DNA from: an uncultured Lachnospiraceae bacterium
Lineage (GTDB): Bacteria; Bacillota; Clostridia; Lachnospirales; Lachnospiraceae
NCBI GenBank assembly: GCA_900539715.1
Contig: UQDA01000013.1
Coordinates: forward strand, 15,933-79,932
DNA: 64,000 nt
Reading direction: 5' to 3'
Position 1 is the stretch's first letter, and every line of letters starts with the position of its first letter. The translations under genes were made by a program, and so were the position numbers. The notes below the pieces were generated by a model that had not been told where the DNA came from, did no database searches, and worked only from the letters and a program-made list of their open reading frames with translations. Below, piece after piece: positions 44,238 through 53,361 of this stretch.

Positions 44238-45252
44238 CTATCTCTCTCAGTAATATTTTATTTTCTTCTCTGCTTTTTACAGCGAGTCGATAATACCCCT
44301 TTTTCAATCCTTTAAAGTTCCGGCAATCCCTTATTAAAATCCCCCTTTTCAGTAATAACTCATACAAAGGTTTTTCTGTATACAGCAAAATAAAATTTCC
44401 CTCTCCGTCAAATACTTCCAGCCCCATCTTTTGCAGTTGCTCTGTTAAAAATGCTCTCTCTTTTTGCACATACCATACCGTTTGCTCTACAAATTCTTTT
44501 TCCTTTGCACATGCTATCCCTGCCTCCTGTGCAAAAACGGATAAATTCCACTCCGGAAGCTGCCGTCCAATCTTCTGAACAAGCCCTTCATTACCGCTAA
44601 CCAAAAATCCCAGTCTTACTCCGGGAATCGCATATAGTTTTGTAAAAGCCTGTACCAAAAGCAAATTAGGGTACTCCTCTATCTCTGATACAAAGGAGGC
44701 ATCCCCTTCACAAAAGGAAATAAAACATTCATCCAAAACAACATAGATGCCCTTCTCTCTGCATACAGTGAGCACTTTTCCAAGATAATCGCGCTCCAGC
44801 CGTTTTCCTGTCGGATTATTCGGCTGCGCCAGGAAGAGAATATCGATATCTTCCGTCAACATCATAAATAAATCTTCGCCCGGCAAAAAGGAATTTTCTT
44901 TTTTCAGAAAATAATAGCTGATTTTACTTTCCACTGCTTCTGCAGCATATTGATACCCGTAAAAGCTGGGTACCGGAATCAGGACATTCTCCGGCTTAAG
45001 GGCATGCATGATCCCCATAAAAATTTCTGAAGCGCCGTTTCCAAACAGTAAATATTCCTTTGGAACCGCCAGCTGCTTTGCCACCGCTTCTGTCAATTCA
45101 AGAGCTCGTATATCCGGATATTCCTGACATCGCACCACCGCCCGATGCAGAGCCTCTTCTACCCCTTTGGGGATTCCGAGAGGATTCACATTGACCGAAA
45201 AATCCAGTTTTACTTTATTCGTATAAATATCTCCGCCGTGTATAACCTGCAC
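44221..45252 (-). CDS. cobD: Threonine-phosphate decarboxylase CobD
   Basis: A 343-residue PLP enzyme of fold type I, making (R)-1-amino-2-propanol phosphate from threonine phosphate for the nucleotide loop. Evidence: IHGGDIYTN and LDFSVNVNPLG at the start, FGNGASEIF, AQPNNPTGKRL near residue 138 and the PLP-lysine in QAFTKLYAIPGVRLGF near 205. It resembles histidinol-phosphate aminotransferase, but the HGGD start and the operon favour CobD. The start is GTG at 45252, with GGAAG about 11 bases upstream. It precedes cbiC and follows cbiB. Confidence 0.92.
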   Translation of the reverse strand: MQVIHGGDIYTNKVKLDFSVNVNPLGIPKGVEEALHRAVVRCQEYPDIRALELTEAVAKQLAVPKEYLLFGNGASEIFMGIMHALKPENVLIPVPSFYGYQYAAEAVESKISYYFLKKENSFLPGEDLFMMLTEDIDILFLAQPNNPTGKRLERDYLGKVLTVCREKGIYVVLDECFISFCEGDASFVSEIEEYPNLLLVQAFTKLYAIPGVRLGFLVSGNEGLVQKIGRQLPEWNLSVFAQEAGIACAKEKEFVEQTVWYVQKERAFLTEQLQKMGLEVFDGEGNFILLYTEKPLYELLLKRGILIRDCRNFKGLKKGYYRLAVKSREENKILLREIGECLA

Positions 45253-45270
45253 CAGCCGCTCACTTCCCTT

Positions 45271-46245
45271 CTATAAACAAATCAAACCTGCCATCAATGT
45301 TAAACAAATCATTTCACACAACCACGCGGTTATATACATTAACTTGTTTACTCTCTTTATATCTTCATACTCTACGCTTCTGCATGCATCGCCTATAAAT
45401 GGTTTCTTTACTGTTTTTCCAAAATAGCAGGCATCTCCTGCCAGGCGTATTCCCAATGCTCCGGCACATACCGATTCCGTCTGGGCAGAATTAGGACTGG
45501 CATGCTTTCGATTATCCCTCTTATATATTTTGTAAGCCTGTCTTCCGCTATAACTTTTTCCGCCTATAAAAGCTGCACATATCATAAGCCAGGCGCTGAT
45601 TCTGGATGGTATGTAATTAACCAAGTCATCCAGTCTGGCGGCCGCTCTCCCAAAATACAGATACTTCTCATTTTTATATCCCACCATAGAATCCATGGTA
45701 TTCACAGCCTTGTAGAAAAACCCTGCTATAGGGCCTCCTAATGCAGTATACAGCATGGGAGCTATGACTCCATCCGAGGTATTTTCCGCAACAGTTTCAA
45801 TAGCGGCTTTCGCAACTCCCTCTTCATCTAAAACAGACGTATCTCTGCCCACAATCATAGAGACTGCTTTTCTTGCCGCTTCCAGCCCTTCTGTTTGCAG
45901 ACAATGACAGACTTTCATACTCTCCACCTTCAGGCATTTCGTTGCCAGAATCTGATACGTCATAATCGTTTCTGTCAGGACCCCAAAATATGGATGGATA
46001 TGATACGCTGCAAATATAAGAATTGCAGTTACGCAAACAGTTATGGTAAGCACTGAGAAAACCAGCAGCGCTCCATCTTTTAATTCATTCCTGCTGTTTC
46101 TCTCCGCCTTCCCGTTTCGCAGTTTCTTTTCCAAACCACTTATCAAACTGCCTATCAAACGTATAGGATGAGGCAGCCAATAAGGATCTCCCAAAAGTAA
46201 ATCCAAAAGAAAACCAGAGAAAAAAGCTAATATATGATATTTCAT
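45271..46245 (-). CDS. cbiB: Adenosylcobinamide-phosphate synthase
   Basis: A 324-residue membrane enzyme joining aminopropanol phosphate to adenosylcobyrate. The start FLLDLLLGDPYWLPHPIRLIG is the family hallmark, and SMIVGRDTSVLDEEGVAKA with ETVAENTSDGVIAPMLY follows near residue 130. Four or five membrane segments are predicted. GAGGAAATAA precedes the ATG. It lies 8 bases after cobC and 18 before cobD, so it is tightly packed in the operon. Confidence 0.95.
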   Translation of the reverse strand: MKYHILAFFSGFLLDLLLGDPYWLPHPIRLIGSLISGLEKKLRNGKAERNSRNELKDGALLVFSVLTITVCVTAILIFAAYHIHPYFGVLTETIMTYQILATKCLKVESMKVCHCLQTEGLEAARKAVSMIVGRDTSVLDEEGVAKAAIETVAENTSDGVIAPMLYTALGGPIAGFFYKAVNTMDSMVGYKNEKYLYFGRAAARLDDLVNYIPSRISAWLMICAAFIGGKSYSGRQAYKIYKRDNRKHASPNSAQTESVCAGALGIRLAGDACYFGKTVKKPFIGDACRSVEYEDIKRVNKLMYITAWLCEMICLTLMAGLICL

Positions 46246-46253
46246 TTATTTCC

Positions 46254-46859
46254 TCACACTCTATCTTGTCCTATTTTCTGAACATCCGCCATTCTGAGAT
46301 ATCCCTGTATCTCTTTTAGGGTACAGATATATCCCTGTCCGTTTTCTGCCTGATAATCAAAATATCCGCCACCACAAAAAGTACTCAGCAAAGCCATGAT
46401 TGTTCCGCCATGCATCACTCCTCCTATTGTCATGGCGCTGTTGAGCCTGCTCTGACATTTCAGCTGTAATAACATTTTATAAAATCCCTGTTTGCAGCGT
46501 TCTGTAAAATCTTCCCTGCTCTCTCCATTTGGAAAAGGCAATGTACCATTACTGTCAATCCATTTCTGATAATATTCATTTCCTTTTAATTCCACATAAT
46601 TTTTTCCTTCAAAATCTCCAAAATCCATTTCCGCCCACTCCGGTATCATAAAAATTTCCTGTTCAGGATAGAGTATCCGGGCAGTTTGCGCACAACGTCT
46701 CATTGGACTCGAAAAAAGATGATCAACATGCGGATAGGTATTCCTGGCTTTATATAATGCCTGCTCTCCCTCCTTGCTTAATCCTTCATCTGTTCTTCCA
46801 AGGTATCTATGCTCTTTATTGGAAGGAGTAGCTCCATGGCGAATCATTACTAATTTCAC
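46254..46859 (-). CDS. cobC: Histidine phosphatase CobC (alpha-ribazole phosphatase)
   Basis: A protein of about 201 residues of the histidine phosphatase superfamily: LVMIRHGATPSNKEHRYLGR at the start, SSPMRRCAQTARIL near residue 55 and a late GGVMHGGTIMALL block. In this operon it should dephosphorylate alpha-ribazole phosphate or adenosylcobalamin 5'-phosphate. Start choice: GTG at 46859 overlaps the stop of the CobU-like gene (GTGA) and places the RHG motif at its usual distance. The ATG at 46883 is an alternative. Neither has a strong ribosome binding site, so coupling is likely. Confidence 0.88.
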   Translation of the reverse strand: MKLVMIRHGATPSNKEHRYLGRTDEGLSKEGEQALYKARNTYPHVDHLFSSPMRRCAQTARILYPEQEIFMIPEWAEMDFGDFEGKNYVELKGNEYYQKWIDSNGTLPFPNGESREDFTERCKQGFYKMLLQLKCQSRLNSAMTIGGVMHGGTIMALLSTFCGGGYFDYQAENGQGYICTLKEIQGYLRMADVQKIGQDRV

Positions 46860-47254
46860 TTGATTCTCTGACCGATTCCACATATCACCCGCACCACCTC
46901 ATCTGCCTGCTCCGCCAGTTTTATCAGAATCCTTCCTGTCCGCTCTCTGTATTCCCGTTCAAAACTGTCTATAGGCACAATTCCATTTCCAATCTCATCA
47001 CTAATCACAATACAGCCGGGAGCATTGCTTATAAATTCCAGTACTTCCTGCTCTATATTTTCCCCCTGCCTGATACCTGCCTTCATCCACTCATGAAAGT
47101 GATTCAGAATGACGGTCTTTCCGTTATCCTTTGATTCCTGTAATTGTTCTGCATCCGGAAATTCACCGTCTACAATACAAAAATCTGTTACTCTTTTTCC
47201 CTCAAGTACATAATCCAATTTTCCTTGAGCATATCCGCCAATTACCAGCTTCAT
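46856..47254 (-). CDS. Short CobU-like protein with an altered P-loop
   Basis: A 132-residue protein resembling the adenosylcobinamide kinase/guanylyltransferase fold. It starts MKLVIGGYAQGKLDYVL, where a P-loop should have GK[ST]; here the last position is Leu. GCIVISDEIGNGIVPID near residue 78 matches the CobU block VVTNEVGxGIVP. The C-terminal LAEQADEVVRVICGIGQRIK matches the CobU end (IAxxADEVxxxVxGIP). The guanylyltransferase His region is not clear. A full-length CobU with an intact P-loop lies at 48126. This one may be a nucleotide-binding partner or the guanylyltransferase half. ATG at 47254 is chosen because AGAGGTGG lies 5 bases upstream. Confidence 0.75.
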   Translation of the reverse strand: MKLVIGGYAQGKLDYVLEGKRVTDFCIVDGEFPDAEQLQESKDNGKTVILNHFHEWMKAGIRQGENIEQEVLEFISNAPGCIVISDEIGNGIVPIDSFEREYRERTGRILIKLAEQADEVVRVICGIGQRIK

Positions 47255-47270
47255 CTGATCCACCTCTTCC

Positions 47271-48038
47271 TTACATACAAACCACGTTTATTACCGCTGC
47301 TGCAGCCAGCATGCCGCACTCACAAAGCAATACAAAATATCCTGCCGTATCACCGGTAATTCCGCCCAATTCTTTTTTACTGCGATAAGCGTAATACACA
47401 AACACACCAAGTGCCGCTGCTGCCACGATCATCCCTCCGGTCAAGGAACGCCATAACATAAACAACACACACAATGCTCCCTGCAGACAAAGGACTATCT
47501 TCACAGTATTCTTCCCCGCCTTACTGGCAAAAGAATAAAGCAAGCCTTCCTTTTTTGCCGACGGGAATGATACTACACTGATTCCGCTCAGACATCTGGA
47601 TAAGAAAAAGCCGGCGCAAACAATCTGTAACAAATTTTTGTCCTGTATTTCGGAAAAAGCAGCCATATACAATAGTCCATAGACAATAAGCCCGATAACT
47701 GCAAATGCACCAATATGGGAATCTTTTAATATTTCCAGCTTCTTTTCCCGCAGCTGATAAGAACAAAAGGCGTCCATGGTATCCATAAATCCATCTGCAT
47801 GAAATCCCCCTGTAATCAATAAAGGAATTGCTGTTCCTATCAATGTATAGCACAGCAGACTAATTTCATATTTTTCACAAATCATTCCCCAAAAATAAAT
47901 ACAGCCGCCGATCACTGCCCCTATCCATGGAAAAAAACAAAGCATATATTTCATATCCTCATCCTTCCACTCAAACTGTGGCATAGGAATTTTGGAATAC
48001 ATTGAAAATGCGATTATCATTGCTTTTACAATCCGCAT
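47271..48038 (-). CDS. cobS: Adenosylcobinamide-GDP ribazoletransferase
   Basis: A 255-residue integral membrane enzyme joining adenosylcobinamide-GDP to alpha-ribazole. The active-site block is TGGFHADGFMDTMDAFCS (near residue 75), followed by KLEILKDSHIGAFAVIGL. About six membrane segments are present, and MPQFEWKDEDMKYMLCFFPW is typical. ATG at 48038 (MRIVKAM) is chosen over 48050 because GGAG lies 6 bases before it. A repeat element lies between it and cobU. Confidence 0.94.
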   Translation of the reverse strand: MRIVKAMIIAFSMYSKIPMPQFEWKDEDMKYMLCFFPWIGAVIGGCIYFWGMICEKYEISLLCYTLIGTAIPLLITGGFHADGFMDTMDAFCSYQLREKKLEILKDSHIGAFAVIGLIVYGLLYMAAFSEIQDKNLLQIVCAGFFLSRCLSGISVVSFPSAKKEGLLYSFASKAGKNTVKIVLCLQGALCVLFMLWRSLTGGMIVAAAALGVFVYYAYRSKKELGGITGDTAGYFVLLCECGMLAAAAVINVVCM

Positions 48039-48057
48039 ATGAATCTCCATTCCGGAG

Positions 48058-48140
48058 CGCAGGAGGCAACGAGCCGTTTGTGACGCTCCGGCACAAACAG
48101 CTGTGTGAAAAATAAGCTGTCAGGCTTATTTTTCTTCTTT
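48058..48140 (-). repeat. GCTCCGGCACAAA / AAAATAAGC repeat, copy 2
   Basis: GGAGCGCAGG...GACGCTCCGGCACAAA (about 48054-48098) is followed by GTGTGAAAAATAAGC-TGTCAG-GCTTATTTTTC (48100-48132). It parallels copy 1 at 34973-35040 in order and sequence. The right end overlaps the cobU stop. It makes a strong hairpin region inside the cobalamin operon, between cobU and cobS. Confidence 0.65.
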
Positions 48141-48674
48141 CACTATGATTGGAATCCCGACAACCACCTCAATCACCCTGTCCGCCATCTTGGCCAGTTC
48201 CTGATTGATACATCCCATCGTCCTGATATAATTCATGGTTGTTTCATCATAAATAATTCCGTCTTCAAACACATTATTTGTAACAATAATAAAATCTTTT
48301 ATCGTTTTTAATACCTCTTTTATTCCGCCGATAATACTTTTCTGTACCAATTTGCCGTCCCTTATCTCATCCTCACGGAACATCTCATTTGCCACCAGAT
48401 TGGACATACACTCCAGTAATCCGGCATTCTCTATGGCAGTTTTCTTTTCCATTTTATGCGCAGCCTGCTGAATATCCGTTGACTGTTCAATGGTTAAAAA
48501 TCCTTTTCCTTCCCTCATTTTCCGATGCCTGAAAACCTTTTCCCGTCCTTCCGCATCATACACCTGCATGGTGGCAATATAATATTTTCTGCAATCTCCG
48601 GAAAGTTTCGTAATATAATCTTCTGCATAAGACGATTTACCGCTTCCACTTCCCCCCATGATCAATACCAACAT
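48126..48674 (-). CDS. cobU: Adenosylcobinamide kinase / guanylyltransferase
   Basis: A 182-residue bifunctional enzyme that phosphorylates adenosylcobinamide and then attaches GMP. The P-loop MGGSGSGKSSYAEDY is intact at residue 7. RHRKMREGKGFLTIEQ near 50 carries the guanylylated histidine region (HRxxR). FIIVTNNVFEDGIIYDETT and the final LAKMADRVIEVVVGIPIIV match the family. The start is the ATG at 48674, 1 base after the cobT stop. A second, shorter CobU-like gene lies at 46856. Confidence 0.93.
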   Translation of the reverse strand: MLVLIMGGSGSGKSSYAEDYITKLSGDCRKYYIATMQVYDAEGREKVFRHRKMREGKGFLTIEQSTDIQQAAHKMEKKTAIENAGLLECMSNLVANEMFREDEIRDGKLVQKSIIGGIKEVLKTIKDFIIVTNNVFEDGIIYDETTMNYIRTMGCINQELAKMADRVIEVVVGIPIIVKEEK

Positions 48675-49769
48675 TTAACTCAACCTTTCATACTGTCCTA
48701 TTTTTACATCATCAAAGGTTATTTTTCCCTGATAGATACTCAGCGCTGCATCCAGTAAAGCAAACATCATTACCGCACCGGTTCCTTCCCCTAACGCCAT
48801 ATTCCCATCAATCACCGGCTCCAGATCCAATTCTTTTGTAAGCATTGCAATCGCCGGCTCCTTCCCCTTATGAGAAGGAATATAATACTCTTTTGTCCCC
48901 GGCACCAGTCGCTCTGCCAACAAAGCAGCTACCATACTAATGACTCCATCCAAAACAACAGGAATACGGCACATCGCTCCGCCCACACAGAGCCCTGCAA
49001 GACCTGCAATATCCAAACCTCCTACTGTACAGAGTATCGTTAAGGCATCTGCATGGTACAAGCCGTATTTCTGAATTGCTTCTTCAATTACTTTCTGCTT
49101 TCTGATCAGACCGGTATCATTTAATCCTGCCCCTCTTCCTGTCACTTTTGATACTTCACATTTTAACAAAGCTGCAGCAGCCGCACTGCTGGTTGTCGTA
49201 TTTCCAATCCCCAGCTCTCCCGTGGCAAGGATTTTATATCCTGCTTTTTTGCACCAAAATGCCATATCTATTCCCGTTGCCATAGCCCGGATTGCTTCTG
49301 ATTCCAGCATGGCAGGCTCTTTACTGAAATTTCTTGTACCACATCTTATTTTTCTGGAAACAACTCCAGGAATCGTATCCTTTATGTTAATACCAATATC
49401 TACCGGAATCGTATCTGCTCCTACCGCCTTCGCCATCTGCCCTACGCAGGACTGTCCTTTTCCCATGGATTTTGCTACCGCTGCTGTAATCTCCTGCCCG
49501 GACTGACTGACATTTTCCTCTACGATCCCGTTATCGGCACACATAATAACGACAGCCTTTTTGGTAATATCAATCTCTTCCGTTCCTGTAACGGCACCTA
49601 TCCTTGCAATAAGCGTTTCAAATTTTCCCATTCCATCCAAAGGTTTTGCAATGGTATCCCAATTCTTCAGTACCTTCTTCCTGCATATTTCATCCGGTTT
49701 GTCAACCTTCAGCTTTTTCAGTTCTTCCCGTGTATAATCATTCCAGATGGGCTTCTCCAAGCATTCCAT
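48675..49769 (-). CDS. cobT: Nicotinate-nucleotide--dimethylbenzimidazole phosphoribosyltransferase
   Basis: A 364-residue enzyme making alpha-ribazole phosphate (or a related lower-ligand nucleotide) for the nucleotide loop. Blocks: [22 protein letters not shown] near residue 38, [18 protein letters not shown] near 75, [19 protein letters not shown] near 180 and [15 protein letters not shown] near 250. The catalytic Glu lies in [13 protein letters not shown] near 333. The start lies 32 bases inside cbiP, with GGAGGAG upstream. No bluB or bza genes are present, so the lower base cannot be told from the window. Confidence 0.95.
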   Translation of the reverse strand: MECLEKPIWNDYTREELKKLKVDKPDEICRKKVLKNWDTIAKPLDGMGKFETLIARIGAVTGTEEIDITKKAVVIMCADNGIVEENVSQSGQEITAAVAKSMGKGQSCVGQMAKAVGADTIPVDIGINIKDTIPGVVSRKIRCGTRNFSKEPAMLESEAIRAMATGIDMAFWCKKAGYKILATGELGIGNTTTSSAAAAALLKCEVSKVTGRGAGLNDTGLIRKQKVIEEAIQKYGLYHADALTILCTVGGLDIAGLAGLCVGGAMCRIPVVLDGVISMVAALLAERLVPGTKEYYIPSHKGKEPAIAMLTKELDLEPVIDGNMALGEGTGAVMMFALLDAALSIYQGKITFDDVKIGQYERLS

Positions 49770-51204
49770 AAATCTCCTCCATATTCAGATACATACGCAG
49801 AGTATCCGCCAACTTGTCATACTGTTTATCTTTAAAAGTCCGGTAATCTTCGAACTCTCCATTTTCCATCTCAATCCCTTTTTTCTCTGCAAGCGCCTGT
49901 ACCATTGCATTGGCAATCATTCCCTCATCAAATAGTCCATGAACATAGGAACCATAAATGTTTTCATTCTTATCTGATGTCACCACAATCCTTTCTTCTG
50001 TACCTGTCCTTCCCATATGTATTTCATAGCCTTTAAAAGTACAATCGGAAAGTACATGGAACAGTCCGCTTAATCTTTCAATCCTGCCCTCAATCTGACA
50101 ACGTTTTTTTTCCGGCATCAGTACCGTTGACACAGGGAGCAATTCCATTCCGCGCATTTGTCCACCCTCTTCCACACCTTCCGGGTCGAAAATCTCCTGC
50201 CCTAACATTTGATAGCCACCACAAATCCCAAATACCGGAATCTCTTCTGCCAGCTTCTTAACAGCAGCTTCCAGACCATTCTGACGCATCCACTTCAAAT
50301 CACCCATGGTATTTTTACTTCCGGGCAAAAAAATCATATCCGGATGGCGCAATTCACTAATGGATGTCACATATCGCACTGCTGTTTCAGGCATTTGTTC
50401 AAATACATTAAAATCCGTAAAATTAGAAATTCTGGGATATCGGATCACCGCAATATCGATCAAACCTTCGCTTTTTCTATCAAATCTCTCTGTCAGACTG
50501 TCCTCATCCTCTAAAGACAGCTCCATGTATGGGACAACTCCTACCACCGGAACATTCCCCTTTTCTTCCAGCATTTCAATTCCCGGATCAAGAATGGATT
50601 TATCCCCGCGAAACTTATTAATGATCAGTCCCTTTACTCTCCTTTTTTCTTTTTCCTCAAGCAACATCAAAGTTCCCAAGAGCTGTGCAAACACGCCTCC
50701 TCTGTCAATGTCTCCCACCAAAAGGACCGGCGCATCCACCATTTCAGCCATTCCCATATTTACAATATCATTCTGTTTTAAGTTAATTTCCGCCGGACTT
50801 CCCGCGCCCTCTATCACGATAATATCGGCATATTCTTCCAGCTTTTTGAAAGACTTTTTAATATCCGGAATCAATGTCTTCTTAAAGGCAAAGTAATCTC
50901 TGGCACTCATATTTCCAAGTACCTCACCATTTACAATTACCTGTGAGCCTGTATGATTGGTAGGTTTTAACAAAACAGGATTCATGCACACCATCGGTGG
51001 GATTCCCGCTGCTTCCGCCTGCATCACCTGCGCTCTGCCCATTTCCAGTCCTTCTGATGTAATAAAGGAATTTAACGCCATATTCTGAGATTTAAAAGGA
51101 GCCACCCTAAATCCGTCCTGCTTAAAGATCCTGCATAAGCCAGCTACCAAAAGGCTTTTGCCTGCATTAGACATGGTTCCCTGTACCATGATCACCTTTG
51201 ACAT
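49738..51204 (-). CDS. cbiP: Cobyric acid synthase
   Basis: A 488-residue enzyme amidating the b, d, e and g carboxylates of adenosylcobyrinate diamide with glutamine. It starts [21 protein letters not shown], the family P-loop. [43 protein letters not shown] near residue 115 and [12 protein letters not shown] follow. The glutamine amidotransferase part has [13 protein letters not shown] near 330 and the His in [11 protein letters not shown] near 425. It follows btuD by 22 bases and overlaps cobT by 32. Confidence 0.95.
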   Translation of the reverse strand: MSKVIMVQGTMSNAGKSLLVAGLCRIFKQDGFRVAPFKSQNMALNSFITSEGLEMGRAQVMQAEAAGIPPMVCMNPVLLKPTNHTGSQVIVNGEVLGNMSARDYFAFKKTLIPDIKKSFKKLEEYADIIVIEGAGSPAEINLKQNDIVNMGMAEMVDAPVLLVGDIDRGGVFAQLLGTLMLLEEKEKRRVKGLIINKFRGDKSILDPGIEMLEEKGNVPVVGVVPYMELSLEDEDSLTERFDRKSEGLIDIAVIRYPRISNFTDFNVFEQMPETAVRYVTSISELRHPDMIFLPGSKNTMGDLKWMRQNGLEAAVKKLAEEIPVFGICGGYQMLGQEIFDPEGVEEGGQMRGMELLPVSTVLMPEKKRCQIEGRIERLSGLFHVLSDCTFKGYEIHMGRTGTEERIVVTSDKNENIYGSYVHGLFDEGMIANAMVQALAEKKGIEMENGEFEDYRTFKDKQYDKLADTLRMYLNMEEIYGMLGEAHLE

Positions 51205-51226
51205 AGATTCTTCATGCCTTTCTTCA

Positions 51227-52336
51227 TCATTTACAATTCATTTCTATTTCCTTGCCGGATTCTTTTGCAAATTCCAACAATTTGCAATTCACCTGCTCCA
51301 ATGTGCCAAAATTTTCTTTACAGCAAATAATCTTTTCACAAACAGCCAGTTTTTTTCTTGCTTTCTGCATATGTTCTTCCGTAATCGGTTCAAAAGCCTC
51401 TGCTGCGATCACGTCTGACGCCAATGCCCTTGCTGCCGGATAGTCCAGATCATTTTTCGGTAAAACCCCGGTAATAAAAGGAATCCCCTGTCTTTGCAAT
51501 CTGCGGTATACATTTCTTCCGGTTCCTCCCCCGGCTATCACAAAAACTTTTGCCTCCCCTTTTGCAGGCTCCAGCTCCATACTTCCGTTTTCTTCATCAA
51601 AACTGCCTGATTCTATAGAAAACAGCCTTGATATGTATCCCTGTTCAAAAACTTCCTCCGGCTTTCCAAAACGGTCTACGCACTTTCCGTCAATACACAA
51701 AATTTTATCAGAAACTCTGGCCGCCAATTCCAGTTCATGAAGAGACATAATTACTGTCAGTCCTTTTTTCTTCCTCATTTCCTGTAAAATAGAAAGAAAT
51801 TCCAGCTTATACTTTACATCCAGATAAGAGGTCGGCTCATCCAAAATAATAATTTCCGGCTCCTGGCAAATTGCTCTGGCAAGCATTACACGCTGTCTCT
51901 GCCCGTCGCTGATACGAGTAAAATCCTGATCTTTAACGGCTGTCACATGCACCAGCTCCATTGCTTCTTTTACCACCCGACGATCCGCCTCAGACAAAAT
52001 GCCAAAATACCCGGTATAAGGATATCTGCCCGTTGCTACTACATCTTCACATGTCATCATTTCCGTTCGCAGTTTCTCGGTCAGTACCACTGCCATATTC
52101 TGTGACAGTTCTGTCCCCGACATATTTTCCACACTCTGTTCATTCAGATAAACTGTTCCGGCAATAACTGCAAGCTGTTTTGCTATACTTTTTAAAACCG
52201 TGGACTTTCCCGCACCATTAGGGCCTATCAGGGTCAGTATCTCGCCTTTCTCCAGACCAATTTCAATATCCTTTATAATGGGATTTTTATGATAACCTAC
52301 GCTTAAATGCTCTGTCTTGAAATAATATTTCATCAT
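51227..52336 (-). CDS. btuD: Corrinoid ABC transporter ATPase with an extra C-terminal domain
   Basis: A protein of about 369 residues. Residues 1-250 are a FecE/BtuD-type ATPase: Walker [14 protein letters not shown] near 43, signature [14 protein letters not shown] near 143, Walker [13 protein letters not shown] and the H-loop MSLHELELA. Residues about 260-369 form an additional domain starting [20 protein letters not shown], with [18 protein letters not shown] and a [16 protein letters not shown] segment. The GGGTG turn suggests a nucleotide-binding fold. The role is unknown; a regulatory or corrinoid-sensing part is possible. The gene overlaps btuC by 4 bases. The ATG at 52336 follows GGAGAA. 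Confidence 0.9.
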   Translation of the reverse strand: MMKYYFKTEHLSVGYHKNPIIKDIEIGLEKGEILTLIGPNGAGKSTVLKSIAKQLAVIAGTVYLNEQSVENMSGTELSQNMAVVLTEKLRTEMMTCEDVVATGRYPYTGYFGILSEADRRVVKEAMELVHVTAVKDQDFTRISDGQRQRVMLARAICQEPEIIILDEPTSYLDVKYKLEFLSILQEMRKKKGLTVIMSLHELELAARVSDKILCIDGKCVDRFGKPEEVFEQGYISRLFSIESGSFDEENGSMELEPAKGEAKVFVIAGGGTGRNVYRRLQRQGIPFITGVLPKNDLDYPAARALASDVIAAEAFEPITEEHMQKARKKLAVCEKIICCKENFGTLEQVNCKLLEFAKESGKEIEMNCK

Positions 52337-53349
52337 GCCCGCTTCTCCCTGCTTCGCCTTATCATAACCCACAGTACTACCGGAGCTCCAAACACTGCTG
52401 TAACCGTACTGATACTAAGCTCTGTAGGTGCAAACAAAATTCTTGCCAACAGATCACAGAGCAGGCAAAATACACTTCCTCCAAGAAAGCAGGCCGGGAT
52501 CATCAGAATCGGCTTTACGCTTCCCAAAAGGCTTTTTACCAAATGAGGTACTGCAACACCCACAAAAGAAACGGGACCTGCAAACGCTACAATACATGCC
52601 GACAAAATACTGGATAAAATGACCAACGCTGCTCTTAACAGTCTGATATTTACTCCCATATTCTGCGCGTATGATTCTCCCAACTGATATGCATCAAGCG
52701 GCTTTGACATAAAAAAAACGATAACAAATGTTACTGCTATGACCACTGCCATAACAAACACGTTGTCCCATGTCATTCCGGAAAAACTGCCCCTTGACCA
52801 ATTATGCAGATTTACAATTTCCGCATCATTTGCAAAGGTCACCACCAGCTCTGTAACAGCCGAACAAATATAACCGATCATTACACCGCTTACCACCAGC
52901 ATGGACATATTATCCACCTTACGGGACATCAGAAGAACAAATCCCATGGATATCATCGCTCCCAAAAAAGCAGCGGCGATCAATATCACTGAACTTACCC
53001 GGATAGCCTGTCCCATCAAAAACACCATCACAAGCGCTACAACCATTTTGGCTCCAGAAGAAATTCCCAATACAAAAGGACCCGCTATAGGATTGTGAAA
53101 AAAAGTCTGCAATAAATATCCAGCCAAACCCAATGCTCCCCCCAAAATCATTGCGGCCATGGTTCTGGGCATTCGAATATCCCACAGGATTCTGCCATTG
53201 TTAATTTGCTGACCGCTTATCGACGCCTTGATATCTTCCAGCGAAATTTTTACAGTTCCAATACATACGTTTATGGCTGCAAAAACAAGCACACCAATGC
53301 CAAGCAAAAGAAATGCAATAATATATCTCTTTTTTCTGCTATGCTGCAT
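52333..53349 (-). CDS. btuC: Corrinoid ABC transporter permease (FecCD type)
   Basis: A 338-residue permease with about ten membrane segments. Family blocks: GRILWDIRMPRTMAAMILGGALGLAG near residue 50, NPIAGPFVLGISSGAKMVVAL near 90, LGESYAQNMGVNIRLLRAALVIL near 220 and VAFAGPVSFVGVAVPHLVKSLLG near 258. Placement between the binding protein and ATPase genes of a cobalamin operon supports a corrinoid substrate over iron siderophores. AGGAGG lies 6 bases before the ATG. Confidence 0.9.
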   Translation of the reverse strand: MQHSRKKRYIIAFLLLGIGVLVFAAINVCIGTVKISLEDIKASISGQQINNGRILWDIRMPRTMAAMILGGALGLAGYLLQTFFHNPIAGPFVLGISSGAKMVVALVMVFLMGQAIRVSSVILIAAAFLGAMISMGFVLLMSRKVDNMSMLVVSGVMIGYICSAVTELVVTFANDAEIVNLHNWSRGSFSGMTWDNVFVMAVVIAVTFVIVFFMSKPLDAYQLGESYAQNMGVNIRLLRAALVILSSILSACIVAFAGPVSFVGVAVPHLVKSLLGSVKPILMIPACFLGGSVFCLLCDLLARILFAPTELSISTVTAVFGAPVVLWVMIRRSREKRA

Positions 53350-53361
53350 ATAATTCCTCCT

